A DNA stretch of 36,650 nt from Gemmatimonadales bacterium (GTDB lineage: Bacteria; Gemmatimonadota; Gemmatimonadetes; Gemmatimonadales; GWC2-71-9), in the NCBI GenBank assembly GCA_013813435.1, contig JACCRS010000176.1:1-36650 (forward strand). Direction: 5' to 3'. The translations under genes and the position numbers were made by a program. Positions 1-7,595 of the stretch are shown piece after piece. Each line of letters starts with the position of its first letter. Position 1 is the stretch's first letter. The notes under the pieces are model-generated. The model had not been told where the DNA came from. It ran no database searches and worked only from the letters and a program-made list of their open reading frames with translations.

Positions 1-49
1 GCGCACAGGAGTTCCAGGTCGCGGAGGATGCGGCGCGGGGGATGCAAAC

Positions 50-100
50 AGCGTGAGCGGGGACTGCTTACAGCTTACGTTTTTTCTTCCCGCTCACGCT
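50..100. repeat. Inverted 7-mer repeat element after mnmE
   Basis: A perfect 12-bp inverted repeat (AGCGTGAGCGGG at 50-61, its complement at 89-100) ends two bases before the mnmE stop codon. The 27-base spacer holds further heptamer-like copies in the opposite sense (GCTTACAGCTTACG). The mnmE transcript would fold this into a hairpin with a weak T-run, so it could end transcription. The heptamer resembles that of the element before polA (22868-22927). Bases 1-49 show no gene that I can support. Confidence 0.7.
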
Positions 101-101
101 T

Positions 102-1427
102 TCATTTCCCCACACAAAAACTACTAAACACCCGATCCAGCACCTCTTCGATATCCACCGCGCCAAGCAGCTCGTCCAGCGCGGTGGTGGCTTCGCGCAC
201 CTGGTGCGCGGCGAGAACAGCGTCACCATGGCGGCCCAGATGGGGAATGGCGTCCGCCAATGCTTCGTGGGCTCGCGTGAGCGCGGCCCGATGACGCTCA
301 CGGGTAATAGCGGGCTCCAAATCGGCCAGACTGATTCGATCGCCGAATATCCGCTCGGCGGCTGCCTGGCGGAGATTGCCCAGCCCCGCCCCGGTCACCA
401 CCGAAACGCCAAGACCCTCATGCACTTCCCCAGTCAGATCGATCTTGGTGCGGACCAGCACAGTGGGCCGGGCCTCGAGAATTGCTACCTCGTCATCGCC
501 TGGATCCCGCCCCGCCTCCACGCAAAGCAGCACCAGATCCGCCGCGGCGAGATAGCGCCGGCTCACCTCGACCCCCAGCTGGTCGATCTCTAACGGAGCA
601 TCCCACAGGCCGGCGGTGTCCGCCAGGCGGACCGGCCACCCCATGAAGTCGGTGTGCGCCTCGACCGCGTCACGAGTCGTTCCGGGGATCTCGGTCACGA
701 GAGTACGGGCGCTGCCGAGAAGCGCATTGAACAGCGAGGACTTGCCCGCGTTGGGGCGCCCGGCGAATACGATCAGGGCCCCCTCACGCAGTCGCTCGGC
801 CGAAGGTGCCGTGGTAATCAGTTGCTGGATCCGGGCGGCCACACCATCGATCTGCCCGGCAATACGCTGGGACGATACCGGTCCATCGTCTTCCTCGGGG
901 AAGTCGATGTCGTAGCTGAGGAGTGCCTGAACCTCTATCAGCGACTCTCGCAGGAAGGCAAGTCGCCGGGACAGGCCACCTTCGAGCTGATGTAGTGCCG
1001 CGTGCACCTGGACCGGGACGGTGGCATCGATCAGATCGCCCACCGCTTCGGCCTGTACCAGGTCGAGCTTGCCGTTGAGGACCGCGCGGCGGGTAAACTC
1101 ACCCGGGCGTGCCGCACGAGCACCAGCAGCCTGGAGCGCCGCGAGTAGACGGGCCGGCACCTGCAGTCCGCCATGGCAGGACAGCTCCACCACATCATCT
1201 CCGGTATAGCTTCGGGGGCCGGTGAACACAGTGTATATGCCGCGGTCAATCGGACGGCGGTCGGGACCCAGAAAGGTGGCCAGCGTGGCGATCCGGGCCG
1301 GTAGCGCCCGGAATCCATCGATGACCTGACCGGCGATTTCGAACACCCCGTGTCCGCTCAGGCGGATCACGGCCAACGCCGCGCGACCGGGGGGAGTTGC
1401 CAAAGCGACAATTGGATCGGAGAGCAT
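102..1427 (-). CDS. mnmE: tRNA modification GTPase MnmE
   Basis: MnmE (TrmE) works with MnmG to modify the wobble uridine (cmnm5U/nm5U) of tRNAs in the cytoplasm, using formyl-folate and GTP. The 441 residues match the usual length of about 450. The N-terminal folate-binding domain comes first. The G domain has G1 GRPNAGKS at 223-230, a switch region PGTTRD near 248-253 and DTAG at 270-273. The protein ends FCVGK, the conserved C-terminal CxGK with the functional cysteine. The G4 motif reads TKID rather than NKxD, so threonine replaces the usual asparagine. The gene closes the yidC-side block flanking the origin. The start ATG at 1427 has no strong ribosome binding site and lies 57 bases after yidC, so it is probably cotranscribed. 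Confidence 0.97.
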   Translation of the reverse strand: MLSDPIVALATPPGRAALAVIRLSGHGVFEIAGQVIDGFRALPARIATLATFLGPDRRPIDRGIYTVFTGPRSYTGDDVVELSCHGGLQVPARLLAALQAAGARAARPGEFTRRAVLNGKLDLVQAEAVGDLIDATVPVQVHAALHQLEGGLSRRLAFLRESLIEVQALLSYDIDFPEEDDGPVSSQRIAGQIDGVAARIQQLITTAPSAERLREGALIVFAGRPNAGKSSLFNALLGSARTLVTEIPGTTRDAVEAHTDFMGWPVRLADTAGLWDAPLEIDQLGVEVSRRYLAAADLVLLCVEAGRDPGDDEVAILEARPTVLVRTKIDLTGEVHEGLGVSVVTGAGLGNLRQAAAERIFGDRISLADLEPAITRERHRAALTRAHEALADAIPHLGRHGDAVLAAHQVREATTALDELLGAVDIEEVLDRVFSSFCVGK

Positions 1428-1484
1428 GCCGGAACTAAAGTGCGGCGGCGGGCATGTTGCTTAGTCCGCGGAATGGGAGTCGGG

Positions 1485-3248
1485 TCAGGCCTTCCGCTTG
1501 GCCCGTGCCGGCTTCGACTTCGGCTCCGGCGCTCGGGTCTTTACGTCAACGATAGCCTTTGCTGTCCGCTTCTGCCGCTCGCGTGCCAGCAGCCACTGCT
1601 GGGGTATGCTGGCGATGTTGCTCACCGCATAGTAGAGGTTGAGGCCGGAGGCAAAGTTGAGGAACAGAAAGGTCATCATCACCGGCATGATGTAGAGCAT
1701 CATCTTCATCTGCGGGTTGGCCTCCATGCCGATCTGCCCGACCTTGGTCAGACCCCACATCGAGACCCCCATGATGACCGGGATGATGTATATGGGATCC
1801 GGTCGGGAGAGGTCCGGCAGCCAAAGGAACGATGCACCCCGAAGCTCGATCGTGTTTTGGAACACGAAGAAGAGCGCAAAAAGCACCGGCATGGGAAGCA
1901 GCATGGGCCAGCACCCTCCCAACGGATTGACCCCGTGCTCCTTGTACAGCTTGAACATCTCCTGCTGCACCTTCTGCGGATCGCTCTTGTGTTTCTCCTG
2001 GATCTCCTTCATCAGTGGCTGCACCGCCTGCAACTGCATGTTGGCACGCATTGCCTTCTGGTTCAGCGGCCAGAGGATCGCGCGCACCAGTATGCCGAAG
2101 ATGACGAGCACCAGCCCATAGGCCAGATGCAGATGCTCGTGCATCCACACCAGAAGCCACCGCACGCCGGCCGCAACCGGGCGGATGATCGTACGGAAAC
2201 CGGGCCATCCGTAGGGGTTGACGTCGTCGAAGCTGTGACCGATCCGGCCGAGCCGGTCCATCTCCATTGGACCCACGTAGGTCATGTAGCCGAAGGCGCC
2301 GCCGGGCGGCAACGGCAGACTGAGATCGACGCTGGCCCTGCTTGGCTCGTCACCCGCCGTCGGAGGTACCACGGCGGCGGCGCCGCTGATGCCACCACGG
2401 GTGCTGTCGAGCGTCAGTACGGCGGTAACGAAGTACTTCGACTTTATAGCGGCCCACTCCAGTGGCCCGCTGATGATCTTAGGCTCGCCCGGCTTCAAGC
2501 CCGAGAAGTCGGTCCGCTCCGTCTCGTCGTGCTTGGTGACCAGCGCCAGAGCCCGGCGGTTCTCGCTGGAATCCGCCTCCGTGTTAGCGATCGTCGGCCC
2601 CATCCCTACCCTCACGAGTCCACCATTGGGGCCGACCCCCGTCACCCGTCCCTCGACTCCGATCTGGTAATCATCGGGACGGAAGGTGTAGGTCAAATCG
2701 ACGTTGATTCCGTCACGCGCGCCGCTCAACCGGAGGGCGGTGGGCGTCTTCACGTCCAGGCTCTCGGCGGACACCGTGAGCGGCCAATCGTGAAAGGGAA
2801 TGGTGTCACGGCCCAGCACGAAGGTCAGGCCCAAAAGCCGGCTGTCCACCGGAAGGAGCTGCGCCAGAGCGCCCTGCTGTGCCGGCGACATCGAGCGGTA
2901 GCGGCTCAGGGTGGCCTCGACCAGCCGGCCGCCCCGGGTGCTGATGCCGTAGGTGTAGAGGGGCGAGGTGATATGGACGGTGTCGGTTGCGGCTTCGCCG
3001 CGAGGTGTGTCAGCGGGTCGGCGGGTCAGCGGGTCAGCACTGACCACATGAGTACTGTCAACAGCCCGGCCGACCTGGCTGTCTCTTGCAAGGGCAGGCG
3101 AAGGGGCTCTGGCTGGGCCGGTAAGACTATCCGTCCCGCTGTCCCGCTGTCCCGCTGTCCCGCTAGCGGGCGGCTTCTTGAAAAAAATCGCAGGCGCGAT
3201 CGCGATTGCCATCATCAGCAGAATCGCCCAGATGGTACGGCGGTCCAT
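1485..3248 (-). CDS. yidC: Membrane protein insertase YidC
   Basis: YidC inserts and folds inner-membrane proteins, alone or with SecYEG. The protein has 587 residues. An N-terminal membrane segment lies at about 6-23, followed by a low-complexity periplasmic linker (about 25-90), a beta-rich periplasmic domain to about 340, then the conserved hydrophobic core. The C-terminal tail is rich in Lys and Arg (ending ARAKRKA), as is common where YidC contacts ribosomes. The large periplasmic domain is the Gram-negative type. The linker is partly encoded by two inverted arrays of an 8-base unit (3009-3040 and 3136-3167), so it seems to have grown by insertion of a repeat element. The start ATG is 17 bases after the yidD stop. 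Confidence 0.97.
   Translation of the reverse strand: MDRRTIWAILLMMAIAIAPAIFFKKPPASGTAGQRDSGTDSLTGPARAPSPALARDSQVGRAVDSTHVVSADPLTRRPADTPRGEAATDTVHITSPLYTYGISTRGGRLVEATLSRYRSMSPAQQGALAQLLPVDSRLLGLTFVLGRDTIPFHDWPLTVSAESLDVKTPTALRLSGARDGINVDLTYTFRPDDYQIGVEGRVTGVGPNGGLVRVGMGPTIANTEADSSENRRALALVTKHDETERTDFSGLKPGEPKIISGPLEWAAIKSKYFVTAVLTLDSTRGGISGAAAVVPPTAGDEPSRASVDLSLPLPPGGAFGYMTYVGPMEMDRLGRIGHSFDDVNPYGWPGFRTIIRPVAAGVRWLLVWMHEHLHLAYGLVLVIFGILVRAILWPLNQKAMRANMQLQAVQPLMKEIQEKHKSDPQKVQQEMFKLYKEHGVNPLGGCWPMLLPMPVLFALFFVFQNTIELRGASFLWLPDLSRPDPIYIIPVIMGVSMWGLTKVGQIGMEANPQMKMMLYIMPVMMTFLFLNFASGLNLYYAVSNIASIPQQWLLARERQKRTAKAIVDVKTRAPEPKSKPARAKRKA
3009..3167. repeat. Inverted 8-mer arrays inside yidC
   Basis: Four tandem copies of GTCAGCGG (3009-3040, second copy GTCGGCGG, last GTCAGCAC) face four tandem copies of CCGCTGTC (3136-3167, last CCGCTAGC) across a 95-base spacer. 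The second array is the complement of GACAGCGG, a close variant of the first unit. The arrays encode parts of the YidC periplasmic linker at about residues 28-38 and 70-80. An 8-base unit cannot repeat in frame, so each copy is read in a different frame, yet no stop results. The right array has four C-runs spaced by 5 bases, a G-quadruplex pattern on the minus strand. Confidence 0.85.
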
Positions 3249-3265
3249 GGACTCAGTTCACGGCG

Positions 3266-3493
3266 TCAGGGGACAGGGTCGTACCCGCCCGGATGAAACG
3301 GATGACAGCGGACAAGACGGCGAGCAGCGAGCCAGGTACCCCTCAGTGCGCCATGCCGGGTAACCGCTTCCAGCGCGTACTGGGAACACGATGGAGTGAA
3401 GCGGCAGCTCGGCGGCAAAGCGGGGGAAATGGCCAGCTGATATCCGCGGATGATCGAAGCGAGAACCCGGCGAGGCACTCTGAGAAGAAACAC
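3266..3493 (-). CDS. yidD: Membrane protein insertion efficiency factor YidD
   Basis: YidD is a small membrane-associated protein that helps YidC-dependent insertion. The 75 residues contain the family core: [17 protein letters not shown], then [11 protein letters not shown], then the HPGGYDPVP ending. The two conserved cysteines of the C-R-F-x-PSCS region are present. The start is GTG at 3493, four bases after the rnpA stop. The rnpA-yidD-yidC order is the usual one beside oriC. The larger frame at 3258-3926 on the same strand is an overlapping alternate frame and not this gene. Confidence 0.95.
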   Translation of the reverse strand: MFLLRVPRRVLASIIRGYQLAISPALPPSCRFTPSCSQYALEAVTRHGALRGTWLAARRLVRCHPFHPGGYDPVP

Positions 3494-3496
3494 GGC

Positions 3497-3850
3497 TCAC
3501 CCGGCACCAAGTACGGTCTCGCGCCAGCTGAGGACCTGGCCTTGGAGCGCCTCGAAACTGGCGCTGTAGGCCTCTCGTCGAGCCCTGATGACCAGATCCC
3601 ACGAGGGCTGCCGCTGCTGAACTTCCCGGCGCCATATTTCCCGCAGGCGGCGCCGCAGACGATTGCGGGCCACCGCGGAAGCCTGAAACTTGGGAACTAC
3701 CAGTCCCATCCGTGGTTGGCCCGTTGGATTTTCCATCCAGATCATGTCCAGGTGCTCGAATCGGCGGCGCCGGCCACGGGCAAGGCAACGGCGAATGTCG
3801 GAGGCGCGCGCGAGCCGGTGGGCCCGCGGCAGGCGCTCCGAACCCGTCAG
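3497..3850 (-). CDS. rnpA: RNase P protein subunit, probable CTG start
   Basis: The RNase P protein binds the RNase P RNA and precursor tRNA leader for 5' maturation of tRNA. The frame contains the family signature [16 protein letters not shown] after a GLVVPKF strand. The first ATG (3745) would give only 82 residues and cut off the N-terminal helix segment [15 protein letters not shown], which fits the family. No ATG, GTG or TTG exists in frame upstream. A CTG at 3850-3848 overlaps the rpmH stop as CTGA, just after GGAGG (3 bases between), and gives 117 residues, the normal RnpA length. I infer translation from this CTG, coupled to rpmH. The frame stays open through all of rpmH to 4036, so an N-terminally extended form, as described for Thermus, is an alternative. 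Confidence 0.85.
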   Translation of the reverse strand: MTGSERLPRAHRLARASDIRRCLARGRRRRFEHLDMIWMENPTGQPRMGLVVPKFQASAVARNRLRRRLREIWRREVQQRQPSWDLVIRARREAYSASFEALQGQVLSWRETVLGAG

Positions 3851-4008
3851 GAACCTCCGTGCTTCGACGGAAGCGAAACGGTGAGCTGCCTTCGCCCCTT
3901 CTTCCGGCGGCGCGACAGAACCGCACGGCCCCAGCGCGTGGCCATGCGGGCGCGGAACCCGTGCTTGTTGATCCGGCGCTTGTTGCGAGGCCGATAGGAC
4001 GGCTTCAT
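3847..4008 (-). CDS. rpmH: 50S ribosomal protein L34
   Basis: L34 is a small, very basic protein of the large ribosomal subunit. The 53 residues start [12 protein letters not shown], then HGFRARMAT, then [13 protein letters not shown], the classic L34 pattern. An extra tail of eight residues (LPSKHGGS) follows the usual end after LTVS. The ATG at 4008 is preceded by GGAGG at a spacing of 7. The tail carries the GGAGG and CTGA that probably start rnpA, so the extension may be kept for translational coupling. It is the first gene of the minus-strand rpmH-rnpA-yidD-yidC-mnmE block. Confidence 0.97.
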   Translation of the reverse strand: MKPSYRPRNKRRINKHGFRARMATRWGRAVLSRRRKKGRRQLTVSLPSKHGGS

Positions 4009-4125
4009 CTAAAATCCTCCAAGTGAGCCGAGGAAGTTAGTGGGGAGAGCGCGATAGGGTCAAGTTGGCGGGAAGGGCGGGACGGACGGGAAAGGCGCGA
4101 AGGGAAAACTGGAGGAGGATTTTAG
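4009..4125 (-). promoter_or_regulatory. 12-bp repeat complementary to rpmH ribosome binding site
   Basis: CTAAAATCCTCC at 4009-4020, which on the minus strand is the rpmH ribosome binding site up to the ATG, recurs as its exact complement GGAGGATTTTAG at 4114-4125. Any leftward transcript that starts beyond 4125 could fold so that the rpmH ribosome binding site is masked. A transcript from the promoter at 4034-4063 would lack the upstream arm. This could be a switch for L34 synthesis (inference). Confidence 0.45.
4034..4063 (-). promoter_or_regulatory. Probable rpmH promoter
   Basis: On the minus strand TTGACC (4063-4058) and TAACTT (4039-4034) are separated by 18 bases. Transcription would start near 4027, leaving a short leader with the GGAGG ribosome binding site of rpmH. 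The -10 resembles those upstream of dnaA (TAACAT) and of the gene at 21526 (TAACCT). Confidence 0.6.
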
Positions 4126-4204
4126 CATTGAGTGGTCGGAAGAGAGATGACTCGGATGAAATTCTTTTTCCTTGCCGCCCTTCCCGTCTTTCCCGACCTT
4201 CCCG
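4069..4204. repeat. Inverted 9-mer arrays between rpmH and dnaA
   Basis: Four tandem 9-mers of the type CGGGAAGGN (4069-4104) face four inverted 9-mers (4169-4204) across a 64-base spacer. The arms match as inverted repeats at about 5 of 6 positions. Each arm lies just upstream of the -35 of one of the two divergent promoters. The left arm has four G-runs on the plus strand (4070-4090) and the right arm has four on the minus strand (4178-4203), both fitting a G-quadruplex pattern. The element at 29751-29888 has the same unit, arm length and spacer length. Confidence 0.85.
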
Positions 4205-4219
4205 CTTGTCAAGTCCCGA

Positions 4220-4248
4220 TTGACATTTCTAGACCCCACCCGTAACAT
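4220..4248 (+). promoter_or_regulatory. Probable dnaA promoter
   Basis: A perfect -35 TTGACA (4220-4225) and a -10 TAACAT (4243-4248) are separated by 17 bases. The start of transcription would be near 4255, about 33 bases before the dnaA ATG. This argues against translation from the in-frame TTG at 4258. Confidence 0.75.
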
Positions 4249-4287
4249 CTCTCGCCCTTGGAAAATTCCTTCCGTTTTCGAGTACCG

Positions 4288-5670
4288 ATGCAGCTGTCCG
4301 CAAAAGACGCATGGAAGCGCATCCTCGACGATGCGCATCGCGAACTTTCAGACCACACCATCCGGACGTGGCTCGAGCCCACTGAGGCAATTGGCCTCGA
4401 TGAGGGCCGTTTGATCATCGGGGCCCCGGATCAGTTCGCGGTGGAGTGGAATGAGACCAAGCACGCCACTCTTCTGTCGCGTCTGGCGGAGCCAGTTCTG
4501 GGGCAGCCTACCTCGGTCGTCTTTAGGGTCAACGAAGACCGCCAGAAACGGCCCCAGATGGACTTCTTCGTGGCGCCCTCGGTGCCGGCCGTGGTTACGA
4601 CTCAAATCAACCCCAGCACTCAGCCGCTTAACGAGCGGTATACCTTCGATACTTTCGTAATCGGTAAATCCAACGAGCTGGCTGCGGCGGCGGCTCACGC
4701 AGCGGCCGAGTCGCCGGGGAAGACCTACAATCCGCTTTTCATCTACGGCGCCACCGGGCTGGGCAAGACCCACCTCATGCAAGCCATCGCCCATACCGTG
4801 TGTGAACACCACCCCGACACCAGGGTGCTCTACGTGGGCGCGGAGCAATTCATCAACGAGGTGATCGAGAGCATACACAGCCGGACAATGCCCGAGTTCC
4901 GCCGGCGCTATCGAACCGACGTCGACCTCTTTTTGGTGGACGACGTACATTTCCTTGAAGGCAAGGAAATGACCCAGGAGGAGTTCTTTCATACGTTTAA
5001 TGCCCTCTACGAGGGCAATAAGCAGATCGTGCTCACCTCGGATCGCCCACCCAAGGAGCTCCCCGGACTAGAAGCCAGGCTGGTAAGCCGGTTCGAGTGG
5101 GGAATGGTTGCGGATATCGGCCAGCCCGATCTGGAGCACCGGATCGCCATCCTCCGAAAGAAACAGGAGCAGGACCACCTCGAGCTGACCATCCCGGATG
5201 ACGTGCTCCGGTTCATCGCGGAGCACGTACGGTCGAATGTCCGTGAGCTCGAGGGCTGTATCATCAAGCTGCTGTTGTTCGCTTCACTGAAGCACAAAGA
5301 GGTGTCCATCGAGCTGGCCCGGGAGGCTCTCTCGGACAAGATTCGCCCCGGTGAGGATGGACTGGCGGCCCCGAAGGCTCTTCCGTCGATCAACAAGGTG
5401 CAGGAGGTCGTGGCCCGCCGATGGGGCGTTACGCCGGAAGGACTCAGATCCAAGGCTCGGATCAAGACGCTCACCGTCCCGCGACAGATCGCGATGTATC
5501 TCGCTCGCGAGCTACTTGAAATGCAACTGGTTGAAATCGGCCAGGCATTCGGCGGCCGGGACCATTCGACGGTAATTCATAGCGTGGACAAAGTGAGTCG
5601 GCAGATGTCGCGGGATCGCAGCTTTCGCGAGCGGGTCGAGCATGCGCGCCAGGAGTTGTGCGCAGAATAA
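4288..5670 (+). CDS. dnaA: Chromosomal replication initiator DnaA
   Basis: DnaA binds DnaA boxes and unwinds oriC as an ATP-dependent filament. From the ATG at 4288 the protein has 460 residues. Domain I begins with AKDAWKRIL and has the conserved TWLEP. Domain III has Walker A GATGLGKT at 154-161 and Walker B LFLVDDVHFLEGK. Domain IV carries the DNA-binding signature GRDHSTVIHSV near 423-433. A frame-compatible TTG at 4258 would add 10 residues, but it falls at about the predicted transcription start, so I prefer 4288. Only a weak GAG lies upstream as a ribosome binding site. The promoter region is shared with rpmH and contains the inverted 9-mer element. Confidence 0.97.
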   Translation: MQLSAKDAWKRILDDAHRELSDHTIRTWLEPTEAIGLDEGRLIIGAPDQFAVEWNETKHATLLSRLAEPVLGQPTSVVFRVNEDRQKRPQMDFFVAPSVPAVVTTQINPSTQPLNERYTFDTFVIGKSNELAAAAAHAAAESPGKTYNPLFIYGATGLGKTHLMQAIAHTVCEHHPDTRVLYVGAEQFINEVIESIHSRTMPEFRRRYRTDVDLFLVDDVHFLEGKEMTQEEFFHTFNALYEGNKQIVLTSDRPPKELPGLEARLVSRFEWGMVADIGQPDLEHRIAILRKKQEQDHLELTIPDDVLRFIAEHVRSNVRELEGCIIKLLLFASLKHKEVSIELAREALSDKIRPGEDGLAAPKALPSINKVQEVVARRWGVTPEGLRSKARIKTLTVPRQIAMYLARELLEMQLVEIGQAFGGRDHSTVIHSVDKVSRQMSRDRSFRERVEHARQELCAE

Positions 5671-5900
5671 TCCCCGCCCGATTCACCAGCTGTGGGAACT
5701 CTGGATAGTAGTGGAGATCGAAGCATTGTGGCCGGGAATCATCCCCACGACACACATGCTGTCGACAGAGCCTAGAGGTCGTAAGTGCGAGCAAGCAAGG
5801 TCACTTGTCGCTGCGCTCCACATTTCAAGACCCTCTACTACCACTACTAAGTATTTTAAATGGAAGAGTAGTATCTGGTCATAGCCTCTTGAGGAACGGC
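5671..5900. other. Probable oriC with DnaA-trio unwinding element
   Basis: The 230-bp gap between dnaA and dnaN is the usual oriC site. A DnaA-box-like CGCTCCACA (5814-5822, 6 of 9 to TTATCCACA) is followed after 12 bases by CTACTACCACTACTA (5835-5849), five DnaA-trio-like steps, then by AT-rich AGTATTTTAAA. This matches the basal unwinding arrangement known from Bacillus subtilis. A mirror copy exists on the other strand: core TGTGG at 5727-5731 and trios TAGTAGTGG at 5706-5714, again separated by 12 bases. Another box-like TGTGGGAAC lies at 5691-5699. No perfect DnaA box is present, so the boxes are degenerate. Confidence 0.65.
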
Positions 5901-7016
5901 ATGAAGCTCACCATTACGCGGGAGCAGCTCCAGGAAGGACTCGTGGCGGTAGCCGCCAGCGTCCCTGCCAAGACTACGCTGCCGATCCTGTCGAATATTC
6001 TCCTGGAGGCCACCAAAGACGGTATTCGTCTGTCGGGCACCGATCTCGACATCTCGGTAAGCACCACCGTCTCGGCATCAGTAGATCAGGAAGGCGCCAT
6101 CACGCTCCCGGCGCGCAAGCTGGTCGAAATCGTCCGCGAGCTGCCCAGCGCCGCCATTCGTCTCACCGCATCCGGCGAGCAGCGAGTCACCATCGAATGC
6201 GGGCGCTCGAGGTTCAAACTGCTGGGTCTGCCCCGGGAAGAGTTTCCCGCTTTCCCGAGCGTAAAGTTCGACGGTGGCTGGCGCACCTCGTCCAAGGAGC
6301 TCCAGAAGCTCATCACCCACGTGGCTTTTGCCGCGAGCACCGAAGAAAGCCGCCCTATTCTCAACGGCGTTCTCTGGGAGCTCCGACCTGAGCGGATGCG
6401 CATGGTGGCCACCAACGGCCATCGGCTTGCCCGCATGGACGTTCCCACGGTAGAAGCGAGTGGAGCGTCGCAGGCCGACCTGATCGTACCGCCCAAGGCC
6501 TTGGAGCAGATCCGCCGCCTCTTCAGCACCGAAGAAACGGTAGAAATTGCCCGTAGCGAAAATCATCTGGGTTTCCGGTCGAGTACAACCCAGATCTTCA
6601 CCCGGCTCATCGAAGGTCCGTACCCCAACTACGAGCAGGTGATACCCCGGGAGAACGACAAAGTGGCTACGGCGGACAAGTCAGCGCTTACCGCGGCACT
6701 CCGCCGCATGAGTATCGTCGCCAGCGACCAGACCCATCGGATCCGAATGGCGTTTGCCAATGGATCGTGCAAGCTCTCGGTCCAGACTCCCGACCTGGGT
6801 GAGGCGCAGGAAGAGCTAAACGTCAGCTATGAGGGCGATCCGCTCGAGATCGGCTTCAATGCCGCCTACCTGCTCGAAATTCTGAAGTACATTCCGACCG
6901 ATGAGGTCAGGATGACCTTCAAAGCCCCGGAGAGAGCCGCGACGTGTGAGCCGGTAGGATGGAATGACCCTGCCAGTTATCTCGCCCTGGTGATGCCTCT
7001 GCGGCTCGTAGATTGA
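5901..7016 (+). CDS. dnaN: DNA polymerase III beta sliding clamp
   Basis: DnaN forms the ring-shaped processivity clamp of the replicative polymerase. The ATG at 5901 is preceded by GAGG at a spacing of about 6 and starts MKLTITREQLQEGL, typical of the family. The 371 residues match the usual 365-375. Family landmarks include TLPILSNILLEA, GTDLDISV, RPILNGVLWE, the TNGHRLA hairpin and the C-terminal VMPLRL, which lies at the protein-binding cleft. Upstream in-frame codons extend into the oriC element and are unlikely to be used. Confidence 0.97.
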   Translation: MKLTITREQLQEGLVAVAASVPAKTTLPILSNILLEATKDGIRLSGTDLDISVSTTVSASVDQEGAITLPARKLVEIVRELPSAAIRLTASGEQRVTIECGRSRFKLLGLPREEFPAFPSVKFDGGWRTSSKELQKLITHVAFAASTEESRPILNGVLWELRPERMRMVATNGHRLARMDVPTVEASGASQADLIVPPKALEQIRRLFSTEETVEIARSENHLGFRSSTTQIFTRLIEGPYPNYEQVIPRENDKVATADKSALTAALRRMSIVASDQTHRIRMAFANGSCKLSVQTPDLGEAQEELNVSYEGDPLEIGFNAAYLLEILKYIPTDEVRMTFKAPERAATCEPVGWNDPASYLALVMPLRLVD

Positions 7017-7103
7017 AACCTGGATCGGTGGCGTGAGTTGCCGGCGGGTTGCTGAACTACCAAGCTCCACCTGAAGAACTTGATCTCAGTGAAAGGCCGT
7101 CAG

Positions 7104-7592
7104 ATGACCGAACACCACAACGACATCGAGTCCGCCAGCGCTCCGGACGGCGGCAGCGGAGGTTTTGTCGCCTTGGCGGTTCTGGCTGCAGCCCTGGGTG
7201 CTGGCGCCGCCGTCTTGCTGGCCCCGGATGAAGGGTCCAAGACACGCAGGCGAGTGGGTCGAGGGTTGCGCAGCCTTCGAGGCGATGCGGCTGAGAGGGT
7301 AAGACAGCTCCAGCGCGAGGTCCGGAGACGCAATACCAAATCTCGACGAGAAAAACGCATCGTTGCCGTGGCGGGGCTGCTGGTCGGCGCTGGTATTGCC
7401 GCTCTGCTAACCCCGAGGGGCGGGGAGGTTCGTACCCGCCTGGGCGGCACTTTGAGTCGGATAAAGGTCGGGGCTATCGATAGAATCGAGCGTCTTCGTC
7501 CCCGCCCGGATGATGCCGGTTCCACGACGGCTGATGAACGAGAGGTTCGGAGCGTGCAGGAGCTCGGCCGAGACCCGAATACCGTTTTTTAA
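7104..7592 (+). CDS. YtxH-like protein with duplicated membrane motif
   Basis: The protein of 162 residues (ATG at 7104, AAAGG 7 bases upstream) has two hydrophobic segments. Each is followed by a similar motif, LLAPDEGSKTRRR and then LLTPRGGEVRTRL, of the kind seen after the membrane segment of YtxH-type proteins. The sequence between them is strongly basic and probably helical. The pair looks like an internal duplication. YtxH-type proteins are small and often stress-related, and no precise role is known to me. It follows dnaN by 87 bases on the same strand and converges with the gene at 7596. Confidence 0.75.
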   Translation: MTEHHNDIESASAPDGGSGGFVALAVLAAALGAGAAVLLAPDEGSKTRRRVGRGLRSLRGDAAERVRQLQREVRRRNTKSRREKRIVAVAGLLVGAGIAALLTPRGGEVRTRLGGTLSRIKVGAIDRIERLRPRPDDAGSTTADEREVRSVQELGRDPNTVF

Positions 7593-7595
7593 GGG

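Noticed and set aside
1350-3296. A 648-codon open frame on the plus strand opposite yidC
   Set aside because: It is antisense to a clear yidC, has a His/Arg/Gly-rich composition with no family motif, and reads as a shadow of GC-rich coding DNA.
3258-3926. A 222-codon minus-strand frame overlapping yidD and rnpA
   Set aside because: Its translation is low-complexity (Pro, Arg, Ala, Ser) and it overlaps recognised yidD, rnpA and rpmH in other frames.
4258-4287. TTG start that lengthens DnaA by 10 residues
   Set aside because: It falls at the predicted transcription start, and the ATG at 4288 begins at the conserved domain I.
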